DNA of 13,268 nucleotides from TCS55 sp964343505 (GTDB taxonomy: Bacteria; Fidelibacterota; Marinisomatia; Marinisomatales; TCS55): assembly GCA_964343505.1 (NCBI GenBank), contig CAYFJU010000081.1, positions 1 through 13,268 on the forward strand, read 5' to 3'. The notes beneath the pieces are model-generated. The model made no database searches. It had not been told where the DNA came from and was given only the letters and a program-made list of their open reading frames with translations. The translations under genes were made by a program, and so were the position numbers. Positions 6,985 to 13,268 of this stretch are shown one piece after another; position 1 is the first letter of the stretch, and each line of letters begins with the position of its first letter.

Positions 6985-7419
6985 ATGTCAAAACTTTGGG
7001 ATGACTTAAAACATAATATGAAAGAATGGAGCAGCGCTGCCGTTGTAAAAGCGGAAGAAGTGAGCAAGGTAGCGGTGGCCAAAACTGAAGAATTAACCAA
7101 AATCAGTAAGATCAAACTGGACATCCATCAACTCCAGCGGGATATCCGCAAAGAACGGGAAGCCTTGGGTAAATTAGTGTATGGTCAGGCCAAGGATGAC
7201 AATATGGTGAATTTTACTGGGAATGCGGAATTTTTTGCCCATGTAGAAAAAATCGATGATATTTATGAAGCCATTACCCGTAAGGAAAATGAGATTGACC
7301 GCATCAAGGATGAGTACAATATTCAGGATAGTGAAGTGTCTGAGGTGATCGATGTTGAGGAAGTTTCTGATGCACCATCAGGAGAAGCTGAACCTGAAGC
7401 AAAACCTGAATCTGATTAA
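6985..7419 (+). CDS. Coiled-coil protein with acidic tail, function unknown
   Basis: This protein of 144 residues has no signal peptide or membrane segment. Residues 1-~68 are almost continuous amphipathic helix, rich in Lys/Glu, including KLDIHQLQRDIRKEREALG, which looks like coiled coil. A shorter helix follows at ~84-112 (VEKIDDIYEAITRKENEI). The last 30 residues are acidic and disordered (EVSEVIDVEEVSDAPSGEAE). The pattern 'LDIxQLxxxIxKxxxxLGKLVY' recurs in small uncharacterised bacterial proteins, sometimes fused to a zinc ribbon; here no cysteine is present. GAGGGGA (6976-6982) ahead of ATG 6985 is a good ribosome site. The sigma factor gene starts 5 bases after the stop, which suggests co-expression. 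No function can be assigned. Confidence 0.75.
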   Translation: MSKLWDDLKHNMKEWSSAAVVKAEEVSKVAVAKTEELTKISKIKLDIHQLQRDIRKEREALGKLVYGQAKDDNMVNFTGNAEFFAHVEKIDDIYEAITRKENEIDRIKDEYNIQDSEVSEVIDVEEVSDAPSGEAEPEAKPESD

Positions 7420-7424
7420 TTTCA

Positions 7425-8282
7425 TTGCCCCTCTCCAAACCCTCTTCGCCCCCTAACATTAAACCCAAAACCGCCCTCACCCAATACCTCCATGAGATAA
7501 AGGATCTTGAACCCCTTTCCAATGAGGAAGAGGTGGAACTGGCTCAAAAAGCCAAAGTAGGGGACAAGGACGCGATCAATAAACTGGTTACGCACAACCT
7601 GCGGTTCGTTGTAGCGGTGGCCAAAAAATTCCAGAAATATGGGATTCCCCTTGAAGATTTAATTAATGAAGGCAATCTCGGTTTAATCAAGGCCGTTCAG
7701 CGGTTTGATGAAACACGGGGCTTCCGGTTCATATCCTACGCGGTGTGGTGGATTTCCCAAAGTATCCGGCAGGCCATAAATAAAACGGGGCGGACGATTC
7801 GATTACCTTCTAACGTAACCGAAAATATGGGTAAACTTTACCGCCGATCCCTGGAACTGGAACAAGTCTATGAAAGGGGACCGACCTCCGAAGAGCTGGC
7901 TGAAATTACCCATACAACCATTTCCTGGATTGAAAGCCTGATTCAATCCTACAGTAGCACTTATTCCCTCGATGAACCGATGGAAGATTCAACCGCGACG
8001 CGGGTGGAATTTCTTATCTCAGAGGACGATCGTCCCGAAAAGAAGATTTTTTTGGAATCCTTAAAAGATGAAATATTTAAAGTCTTGCACACCTTGGATG
8101 AGCGGGAAGAGGAAGTGATCCGCCTCTATTATGGTTTGGATGGGGATGACCCCAAAAACCTGGAAGAAATTGGCAGAAATATGGGTTTAACCGGGGAAAG
8201 AATACGGCAAATTAAAAAGCGCGGTTTGCAGAGACTCAGACATAGCACACGGTCTCATTTGCTTAAAATATACCTGAAATGA
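7425..8282 (+). CDS. RNA polymerase sigma factor, sigma-70 family, short primary type
   Basis: This 285-residue sigma factor directs RNA polymerase to promoters. Region 1.2 is at ~17-50 (TALTQYLHEIKDLEPLS). Region 2 spans ~50-122 with HNLRFVVAVAKKFQ, LEDLINEGNLGLIKAV and the -10-binding FISYAVWWISQSIRQAI. Region 3 runs ~123-180, followed by the 3.2 linker. Region 4 (~213-275) contains the -35-binding helix-turn-helix NLEEIGRNMGLTGERIRQI. Region 1.1 and the non-conserved insert of proteobacterial RpoD are absent, as in the primary sigma factors of Bacteroidota-like phyla (~285 residues). It may be rpoD or a close paralogue; the window cannot decide. No ATG precedes the domain, so TTG 7425 is the likely start, with no evident ribosome site and probably coupled to the coiled-coil gene. 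Confidence 0.9.
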   Translation: MPLSKPSSPPNIKPKTALTQYLHEIKDLEPLSNEEEVELAQKAKVGDKDAINKLVTHNLRFVVAVAKKFQKYGIPLEDLINEGNLGLIKAVQRFDETRGFRFISYAVWWISQSIRQAINKTGRTIRLPSNVTENMGKLYRRSLELEQVYERGPTSEELAEITHTTISWIESLIQSYSSTYSLDEPMEDSTATRVEFLISEDDRPEKKIFLESLKDEIFKVLHTLDEREEEVIRLYYGLDGDDPKNLEEIGRNMGLTGERIRQIKKRGLQRLRHSTRSHLLKIYLK

Positions 8283-8344
8283 TCAATTTGGCTGATTCAT
8301 AAACATATTTGTAAATTGACGGATTAATTAAAGGCGAATAAACC

Positions 8345-9283
8345 ATGTTTCGTCGCAAGAAAAAACCGAATAAATACCATAACTATATCATTGTATCCGA
8401 GCGCGACTCGGATGTACAGCATTTTCATTTTTCCCGTCAAAAGCTTTTGACGATTGGGGGAATTGCCGTCCTATTTGTAGCGGTAACGCTTTTCCTGAGC
8501 GCCGATGCTCTGACCGGTCTACTGTACAAGGCAAAGCTGAAAGATTTGCGGTCCAATTATCAACAATTAACGCAAACATTAGTTGACCTGCAAACGCAAC
8601 TGGAAGATGTTTCGGGCCAAGTCGGTACGATTGAGAAAAAGGACCATGCCATTCGGACCTATGCCGGCTTACCTCAAATTGATCAGGATGTACGGAAAGT
8701 GGGCGTCGGTGGCACCGACATCAGGAAAGCAAATATGGATGGCATCGCACCCAATGTGACCTCCCGTATTTCTGAAATCGAATTGAATGTGCACGAATTG
8801 TCGCGGAAAGTGAAACTGGAGCTGCAAAGTTACAACACGCTCTATGATAAAGTCCGCGATCATTCCGATAATCTAAAAATTATTCCCTCCATACGACCGG
8901 TGTTGGAAGGTTATCTCGGTTCCGGGTTCGGGTACCGCGAAGATCCCTTTACAGGGAAGGTCCGCTTTCATTACGGCCAGGATTTTGCTGTGAATACAGG
9001 CACGAAAGTGTATTCTCCCGCCGATGGTAAAGTGAAGTACGCCGGGAACCAGGGTGGTTATGGGAAAGTGGTCAAGATCGATCATGGCAATGGTTTTCGG
9101 ACAATTTATGCCCATTTAGCACACCTAAAGGTGAAGCGTGGCCAGGAATTGAAGCGCGGTGAATTGATTGCCATTTCCGGGAATACCGGTCGTTCTGCCG
9201 GCCCCCATTTGCATTATGAAGTTCACCAATACGGGGCGCCTCAAAATCCCATGGATTATTTTTTCTCCGGCTACCTGAAGTAA
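8345..9283 (+). CDS. Membrane-anchored M23 metallopeptidase (LytM domain)
   Basis: This 312-residue protein is probably a peptidoglycan endopeptidase, or a degenerate regulator, facing the periplasm. A basic cytoplasmic N-terminus (1-32) is followed by one transmembrane helix at ~33-52 and a coiled coil at ~60-100, with another helical stretch at ~140-178. The M23 domain (~185-305) starts at SGFGYREDPFTGK. The zinc ligands H209 and D213 (HYGQD) and H290, with H257 (YAHL) and H288 (HLH), are all present, so catalysis is likely kept. This layout resembles the M23 proteins that in many bacteria shape the cell or act at the septum. AAGG at 8331-8334 serves ATG 8345. The 62-base gap before it may hold a promoter, but I see no convincing one. 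Confidence 0.9.
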   Translation: MFRRKKKPNKYHNYIIVSERDSDVQHFHFSRQKLLTIGGIAVLFVAVTLFLSADALTGLLYKAKLKDLRSNYQQLTQTLVDLQTQLEDVSGQVGTIEKKDHAIRTYAGLPQIDQDVRKVGVGGTDIRKANMDGIAPNVTSRISEIELNVHELSRKVKLELQSYNTLYDKVRDHSDNLKIIPSIRPVLEGYLGSGFGYREDPFTGKVRFHYGQDFAVNTGTKVYSPADGKVKYAGNQGGYGKVVKIDHGNGFRTIYAHLAHLKVKRGQELKRGELIAISGNTGRSAGPHLHYEVHQYGAPQNPMDYFFSGYLK

Positions 9284-9329
9284 GCCTTTTTTCCTCTACA
9301 TCTCTCTCAGTAATTTTCAAGATAATCCA

Positions 9330-10658
9330 ATGCGTAAATCTTACTTCATAGAAACGTATGGCTGCCAAATGAATGTGGCCGATTCAGAACTGGTTTCCGG
9401 GCTTTTGACCAAAGAAGGCTATGCTGAAACCAAAGATATTTATAATGCTGATGCTATTTTTGTAAATACCTGTGCGATCCGTGAACATGCGGAAGACAAG
9501 GTCCATTCCCGTTTAGGTTATTATCACCAGATTAAGCAGAAAAATCCCAAAACAATCATCGGTGTACTGGGCTGTATGGCCCAGAATCTGAAAGAAGATA
9601 TTCTTGAATCGAAGCCCTACGTCGATATTGTTTTAGGCCCTGATTCCTATCGCCGCCTGCCGGAAATGATTCGCGAGCGCAGCGGTAATTCGACTCATTT
9701 GGTGGATACCAAACTGTCCCGCTTTGAAGTGTATGATGATATGTTCCCCAGCCGTCATGAGGGGATCAATGCCTGGATATCCATCATGCGGGGATGCGAT
9801 AAATTCTGCACATTTTGCATCGTCCCCTTTACCCGGGGGAGGGAACGCTCCCGCAGTATCGAGGGTATTGTTGAGGAAGCGGCCCAATCCGTGGCAGATG
9901 GGTTCATGGAGATTACCCTGTTGGGTCAAAATGTGAATTCCTACAATCATGAAGGGGCGGGTTTCCACGAATTGTTGGAAGCGGTTGCCGAAGTACCAGG
10001 ACTAAAACGCATTCGATACACATCACCCCATCCCCAGGATATGACTCAGGCTGTGCTGGATGTGATGGCCAAGCATGAGAATATTTGCAACTATGTCCAT
10101 TTACCCTTGCAGGCGGGGAATGACCGTGTGTTAAAGCGAATGAATCGTACTTATACTCAGGCAGAGTTCATTGCCCTGGTGGAACAGATTCGTGAATCAC
10201 TGCCAAACGCCGGAATTTCCACCGATATCATTGTGGGATTCCCCGGGGAGAATGAAACGGAATTCCAGGAAACTTTGGATGTGATGGAAACGGTGAAATT
10301 TGATTCGGCCTATACCTTTAAATATTCGTCCCGTCCCGGAACCAAAGCGGCCGAATTTGAAGACCATGTTACGGAAGAGGAAAAGCAGGATCGTTTGGAA
10401 CGGGTGATCGACACCCAGAAACGCCACACACTCATTCGAAACCAGGATCTTGTGGGCGGGACAGAAATGGTTTTGGTTGAAAAGGAGAGTAAACGCTCAG
10501 TCGATCAATGGGCCGGGCGAACCGATTCGAATAAATGGGTGATCTTTAACAAAGGTAATGCGAATATTAAGGATTTAGTCCCGGTGAAAATCGTGGATGC
10601 ACGCGGCATTACGTTGCACGGTGAAATTGTACAAATTCAAGAAATGGAGGCAGCCTGA
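9330..10658 (+). CDS. miaB: tRNA-2-methylthio-N6-dimethylallyladenosine synthase
   Basis: This 442-residue radical-SAM enzyme adds a methylthio group to N6-isopentenyl-A37 of tRNAs that read UNN codons. The N-terminal UPF0004 domain (1-~125) has the auxiliary cluster cysteines C12 (YGCQMN), C48 (NTCAIREHAE) and C82 (LGCMAQ). The radical-SAM domain carries C156, C160 and C163 (GCDKFCTFC). A C-terminal TRAM domain (~375-438) binds tRNA. NTCAIREHAEDK and IMRGCDKFCTFCIVPFTRG match MiaB better than the RimO or MtaB paralogues. Length is typical. ATG 9330 lacks a strong ribosome site. Its stop overlaps the next start by one base (TGATG), so it leads or joins the membrane-gene operon. Confidence 0.95.
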   Translation: MRKSYFIETYGCQMNVADSELVSGLLTKEGYAETKDIYNADAIFVNTCAIREHAEDKVHSRLGYYHQIKQKNPKTIIGVLGCMAQNLKEDILESKPYVDIVLGPDSYRRLPEMIRERSGNSTHLVDTKLSRFEVYDDMFPSRHEGINAWISIMRGCDKFCTFCIVPFTRGRERSRSIEGIVEEAAQSVADGFMEITLLGQNVNSYNHEGAGFHELLEAVAEVPGLKRIRYTSPHPQDMTQAVLDVMAKHENICNYVHLPLQAGNDRVLKRMNRTYTQAEFIALVEQIRESLPNAGISTDIIVGFPGENETEFQETLDVMETVKFDSAYTFKYSSRPGTKAAEFEDHVTEEEKQDRLERVIDTQKRHTLIRNQDLVGGTEMVLVEKESKRSVDQWAGRTDSNKWVIFNKGNANIKDLVPVKIVDARGITLHGEIVQIQEMEAA

Positions 10659-10975
10659 TGAAACTGGTCAAAATTTTTGCAGGATTGGTATTGATGATTC
10701 TGGTCCTGTTCTTTTTGATGCAAAATACAAACCAAGTCTCAGTGGATTTGATCTTTGCCCAATACGAAAATGTCCAAGTAGCAATTGTCATGCTGGGCGC
10801 CCTGACGGTAGGTATGTTGATCGGGTATGGTGTCGCGGTCACCAATATTCTAACAGGCAAGGGAGAGATTCGCTCACTCAAAACCAAAAACCGCCGCCTT
10901 TCAGATGAATTAAATGATCTTCGCAATGTGGCCATTGACGAAGGAATCTATGATACGGAAGACGGAGACGTTTAG
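10658..10975 (+). CDS. LapA-like membrane protein (DUF1049)
   Basis: This 105-residue protein has two transmembrane helices (~4-21 and ~42-63) around a short strand-like loop, NTNQVSVDLIF, which is the signature of the LapA (lipopolysaccharide assembly protein A, DUF1049) family. A coiled coil follows at ~70-92 and an acidic tail. In E. coli, LapA is encoded directly upstream of LapB and takes part in control of LPS synthesis at the inner membrane. Here a LapB-like TPR protein also follows, by 2 bases, which strengthens the assignment. GGAGG at 10646-10650 stands 7 bases before the ATG, which overlaps the miaB stop. I leave the symbol empty because the function is proven only in enterobacteria. 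Confidence 0.8.
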   Translation: MKLVKIFAGLVLMILVLFFLMQNTNQVSVDLIFAQYENVQVAIVMLGALTVGMLIGYGVAVTNILTGKGEIRSLKTKNRRLSDELNDLRNVAIDEGIYDTEDGDV

Positions 10976-10977
10976 CC

Positions 10978-12024
10978 TTGAATTGGATTATAATTGTTGC
11001 CCTCGCCCTGATTTTGGCGGGGGGATTTATTTTTTATTATTACCGGCCTAAGAAGCAAAAGCGCACCGAATCTATTTACACCCATGCCCTGAATGCCATG
11101 GTGCGGGGTGACACGCGCACGGCCCTCAACCACCTGCGGGATGTGGTGAAACAGGATACCAATCATATCGACGCCTACCTCCAGATGGGGGATATCCTGA
11201 GGGCGGAGGGGAATGCCCAGGCGGCGCTGAAAATTCATCAATCTCTGACGGTTCGCCCGAACCTGACCAATGAGGTCAAGCGGGATATCCATAAATCACT
11301 CGCCTTGGATTTTGAGCAGATCGGTCATTTGAATAAAGCCCGGCGTGAAGCGGAATTAGTGCTGAAACTGGATCGCAGGAATCTGTGGGCCAACGAATTT
11401 TTACTCAAAATATTTGAAAGTCAGCAGGAGTGGGACCAAGCAACCCAGATCACCAAATCTATTCAGAAGTTAAGGCAATCCCAGGACCCGAATCAGATTG
11501 CGCGATTCTTAGTGTATCAGGGGATGGACAAGTTAGAGAAAGGTCATCAAAAAGATGCAGAAGCCCATTTCCAAAAATCGATTAAAACAGCCCCGGAATT
11601 CGGCCTGCCATATCTCAGATTAGGGGATTTGTTTGCTGAAAACAGGGATTTGGTTAAAGCGATTGAGAATTGGGAAAAATTCGCCTTCCTGAACCCGGAA
11701 GAGGGACGTCTGGTATATTCAAAAATTGAATCAGCGTTGTTTGACCTTGGGCGCTTCAGCGAAGTGGAAAAATTCTATGAACGGATCCTGGAAAAGGACC
11801 CGGCTAACTTGAGTGCCCTGTCCAAATTGGCCAATGTGCTGGAAGAAAAAGGGGAACACAATAATGCCCTGAATCTCGTTGAGGATGCCCTATCAAGGAA
11901 TGAGGGGTCGATCCATGCCCGTCTCATGAAATTGAAACTGTCTTTGCATGTGTCTAAACCCCATGAATTATCCAATCAAATTGATGACATTATTCAATTA
12001 TTAACCGGCTCCAATGAGAAATGA
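10978..12024 (+). CDS. LapB/YciM-like membrane-anchored TPR protein, no rubredoxin domain
   Basis: This 348-residue protein has one N-terminal transmembrane helix (~3-20), a basic stop-transfer segment (PKKQKR) and then TPR repeats to the end. The first repeats, including AYLQMGDILRAEGNAQAALK, resemble E. coli LapB (YciM) at the same place after its membrane helix, and the gene follows a LapA-like gene as in E. coli. E. coli LapB ends in a four-cysteine rubredoxin-like domain needed for its action on LpxC turnover with FtsH. This protein contains no cysteine at all and is ~40 residues shorter, so that part is missing. It is either a variant LapB or a TPR scaffold of another kind. TTG 10978 is the start, with GGAG at 10964-10967 and 2 bases after the lapA-like stop. 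Confidence 0.75.
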   Translation: MNWIIIVALALILAGGFIFYYYRPKKQKRTESIYTHALNAMVRGDTRTALNHLRDVVKQDTNHIDAYLQMGDILRAEGNAQAALKIHQSLTVRPNLTNEVKRDIHKSLALDFEQIGHLNKARREAELVLKLDRRNLWANEFLLKIFESQQEWDQATQITKSIQKLRQSQDPNQIARFLVYQGMDKLEKGHQKDAEAHFQKSIKTAPEFGLPYLRLGDLFAENRDLVKAIENWEKFAFLNPEEGRLVYSKIESALFDLGRFSEVEKFYERILEKDPANLSALSKLANVLEEKGEHNNALNLVEDALSRNEGSIHARLMKLKLSLHVSKPHELSNQIDDIIQLLTGSNEK

Positions 12025-12866
12025 GGAAGCGCTGGTTCCTTATCGCTGCAATCCAGTGGGGATGGCTTCTCCAAGCTCAAAATATTGATCTATATTTAAC
12101 CTTGCTGGAAAAGGGCAGGATGGATGAAGTGAAAGATAACCTTCCCGAACTGCTGGAGCGGTATCCGGATGAAGCAGGGGTCTATTTTTTACAGGCCATG
12201 GTGAATGAAAATGGTGATTCATCCCTGGTTCAATTCCAGAGTATCATCAAAAAATTCCCCGATTCCGAATATGCTTCCCGGGCCGGCATGAAGATCGGTG
12301 AATATTTATTTGCCCGGGGGTTGTATTCCCAGGCCAGTGTGCAATTCAAAAGGGTTATGTTTAAGTATCCCCGGGGAGATCACCACCAGCGGGCAATGGA
12401 TTTGATGGTCAATGCGTATTTCGCCACGGGAGAAGAAGATTCTGCTAAGGTGATCTTAAAGACGGTTAAACAATTGTACCCAAGTTTGAATTTTCAGAAA
12501 TACGGCATTGAAGGATTAGACAGTCATCCCCGGGAAGCTAAACTGGTGAAACTGGATCCAAACGCCACCACCACCCGATTAAAATCCGCCAAGGCAAAAC
12601 GCAAAATCGTTGTCCCGAAGCGAATTCCCAAACCATGGGTGATCCAGGTGGGCGCATTTGGTAAATATGAAAATGCCGACCGTCTGAAAAAACAGCTCCA
12701 GGGGCACGGCTATGCCACGGAAGTGCATGCGGTAAATTCCAATGGAAAACGACTTCACGCAGTTCGGATTGTTCGTTACGAAACAAAAGAATCTGCGGAT
12801 AAAATAGGACGGAACCTGAAAAAGAAATTTGGGTTAGATTTCCGGGTCATTAACAACCCCGAATAA
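12021..12866 (+). CDS. Secreted TPR and SPOR domain protein
   Basis: This 281-residue protein begins with a probable signal peptide (1-~20, MRKRWFLIAAIQWGWLLQAQ). TPR-like helices follow at ~25-155, of the BamD/YbgF type, with repeated F/YP-D-(S)-E-Y-A/A-Y patterns such as KKFPDSEYASRAG. A basic linker (~185-203) leads to a SPOR domain at ~204-278 (WVIQVGAFGKYENADRLKKQL). SPOR domains bind denuded glycan strands of septal peptidoglycan, so the protein probably acts in the periplasm at division or remodelling sites. Its ATG overlaps the stop of the TPR gene (ATGA), so the two are co-translated. It is the last gene of the run and is followed by a large palindrome. The domains are clear; the partner is unknown. 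Confidence 0.85.
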   Translation: MRKRWFLIAAIQWGWLLQAQNIDLYLTLLEKGRMDEVKDNLPELLERYPDEAGVYFLQAMVNENGDSSLVQFQSIIKKFPDSEYASRAGMKIGEYLFARGLYSQASVQFKRVMFKYPRGDHHQRAMDLMVNAYFATGEEDSAKVILKTVKQLYPSLNFQKYGIEGLDSHPREAKLVKLDPNATTTRLKSAKAKRKIVVPKRIPKPWVIQVGAFGKYENADRLKKQLQGHGYATEVHAVNSNGKRLHAVRIVRYETKESADKIGRNLKKKFGLDFRVINNPE

Positions 12867-12874
12867 ACGGATTT

Positions 12875-12933
12875 GCCGCCAAGAACACGAAGGGCCGCCA
12901 AAACTTTTAGCGTATCTTGGCGCTCTTTGTGGC
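12875..12933. repeat. 59-base imperfect palindrome after the operon
   Basis: The left arm GCCGCCAAGA...CGCCAAAA (12875-12902) pairs with the right arm ending in GTGGC (12933), about 20 pairs with scattered mismatches around a tiny loop at 12903-12905. It lies 9 bases after the SPOR gene stop and 10 bases before selC. It resembles dispersed 'GCCACGAAG/CTTTGTGGC' repeats that I recall between genes in many bacterial genomes. There is no U-tract right after it, so any role in ending transcription or protecting mRNA ends is only inferred. Confidence 0.6.
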
Positions 12934-12943
12934 TAAAAATTTT

Positions 12944-13036
12944 GGGAATGATTAGGCGGCTGGTGCCCCTCGCGGTCTTCAACACCGTTGTCCCCGTGAA
13001 GAGCGGGGAGGTGAGTTCGATTCTCACGCGTTCCCG
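12944..13036 (+). tRNA. selC: Selenocysteine tRNA, anticodon UCA
   Basis: The 93-base gene folds as tRNA-Sec. The acceptor stem pairs 12944-12951 with 13028-13035 (7 of 8 pairs, the last being A:G). The D arm is a 6-bp stem with the TGGT tetraloop typical of tRNA-Sec (12954-12960 with 12965-12970), with C12957 bulged. The anticodon stem 12972-12976/12984-12988 carries the loop CTTCAAC with UCA at 12979-12981. The long variable arm CCCCG/CGGGG is at 12992-13008, and the T arm GTGAG/CTCAC at 13011-13027. The 8+5 layout and UCA anticodon identify it. The 3' end reads G then CA, so CCA is not fully encoded. Its presence implies SelA/SelB elsewhere in the genome and UGA recoding in some genes. No selenoprotein is seen in this window. 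Confidence 0.9.
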
Positions 13037-13050
13037 CAGTGAATGAAAAT

Positions 13051-13060
13051 AGGTGAGTTC
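13051..13060 (+). repeat. Copy of selC T-arm sequence
   Basis: AGGTGAGTTC repeats 13009-13018, the 5' part of the selC T arm, 42 bases downstream. It probably marks the start of a broken duplicate of the tRNA 3' half. Confidence 0.5.
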
Positions 13061-13103
13061 TCTTCCTACGCTAAAGCTTCGGTAGACTAGGATTCCCAAG
13101 CTG

Positions 13104-13136
13104 GCCCTTCGAAGTCCCGTAGGGACGTAGATGGGC
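13104..13136. repeat. REP-like imperfect palindrome
   Basis: GCCC (13104-13107) pairs with GGGC (13133-13136), and GTCCC (13114-13118) with GGGAC (13122-13126) around the loop GTA, with partial pairing between. It is 33 bases long and symmetric around 13120. Size and shape resemble REP elements moved by RAYT transposases; a RAYT relic occurs elsewhere in the window. It sits between the two selC copy fragments. Confidence 0.5.
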
Positions 13137-13144
13137 GTTCCCGC
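13135..13144 (+). repeat. Copy of selC 3' acceptor end
   Basis: GCGTTCCCGC repeats 13028-13037, the last bases of the selC acceptor stem, 107 bases downstream. With the copy at 13051-13060 it keeps the order of the tRNA, as expected of a tail duplication or an attachment-site remnant. Confidence 0.5.
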
Positions 13145-13217
13145 TACGCTTTAAAATTCTGTATATCCAGACATACACAGACATAGCATCACATATAATT
13201 TTATTTTATACAACAAT

Positions 13218-13268
13218 AGTGTCCGGTTAAAATTTTAAAAATGGTCTGATAATCCCCGATAATAGGGA
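13218..13268. mobile_element. Possible insertion-sequence edge
   Basis: TAGTGTCCGGTTAA at 13218-13231 followed by AT-rich DNA resembles terminal inverted repeats that I associate with IS4-like elements (TGTCCGG...). The second end and the transposase would lie beyond the window, so this is a weak call from memory of motif shape only. Confidence 0.2.

Larger units (their letters stand above)
13037..13268. other. Gene-free tail behind selC with repeat debris
   Basis: No gene is visible. The stretch has two exact 10-base copies of selC parts (13051-13060 and 13135-13144), a REP-like palindrome (13104-13136) between them, and the repeated string CTACGCT at 13065 and 13145 (approximately). From about 13145 the DNA becomes AT-rich, and near 13218 it carries TAGTGTCCGGTTAA, which recalls insertion-sequence ends. 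The window stops before any transposase could be seen. Confidence 0.5.

Noticed and set aside
12776..13099. Open frame on the - strand across the SPOR gene end, the palindrome and selC.
   Set aside because: It reads through a tRNA gene and a palindrome and has no protein-like conservation pattern.

Overview
The window reads as a chromosomal segment of a Gram-negative bacterium of the FCB superphylum, possibly Candidatus Marinimicrobia/Neomarinimicrobiota. This is an inference from three things. A relic of a type IX secretion sorting tail lies near the left end. The sigma-70 factor is short and lacks region 1.1. The aconitase is of the mitochondrial type, which is common in that group. No marker in the window settles the lineage. 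The coding DNA is moderate in GC, while the left flank and the last 120 bases are clearly AT-richer. All recognised genes lie on the + strand.

Left flank (1-1556): an AT-rich, largely gene-free stretch holds a decayed C-terminal T9SS/FlgD-like sorting tail (228-332) and a hairpin terminator (582-620). A complete toxin-antitoxin pair follows, with a ribbon-helix-helix antitoxin at 699-917 and a PIN-domain ribonuclease at 927-1337. A 219-base AT-rich gap then leads into aconitase.

Central region (1572-6940): mitochondrial-type aconitase is followed by a headless fragment of a REP-associated tyrosine transposase (RAYT). After it come full-length 3-phosphoglycerate dehydrogenase (serA), a geranylgeranyl-reductase-like flavoprotein, and an unannotated 54-residue membrane protein that overlaps the flavoprotein's 3' end.

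Envelope and housekeeping run (6985-12866): a coiled-coil protein, a short primary-type sigma factor, a membrane-anchored M23 endopeptidase with LytM fold, the tRNA methylthiotransferase miaB, a LapA-like membrane protein, a LapB/YciM-like membrane-anchored TPR protein lacking the rubredoxin domain, and a secreted TPR-SPOR protein. The last four are joined by ATGA overlaps or a 2-base gap and look like one operon. Its membrane part suggests coordination of lipopolysaccharide supply and peptidoglycan/septum processes.

Right end (12867-13268): a 59-base imperfect palindrome separates the operon from a selenocysteine tRNA (selC, anticodon UCA), so the organism probably makes selenoproteins. Downstream of selC are two 10-base copies of its own 3' half, in the same order, split by a REP-like palindrome. 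The window ends in AT-rich DNA that may be the edge of an insertion sequence. The most notable points are selC with its split tail duplication, the RAYT relic behind aconitase, and the LapA/LapB-like pair without a rubredoxin domain.
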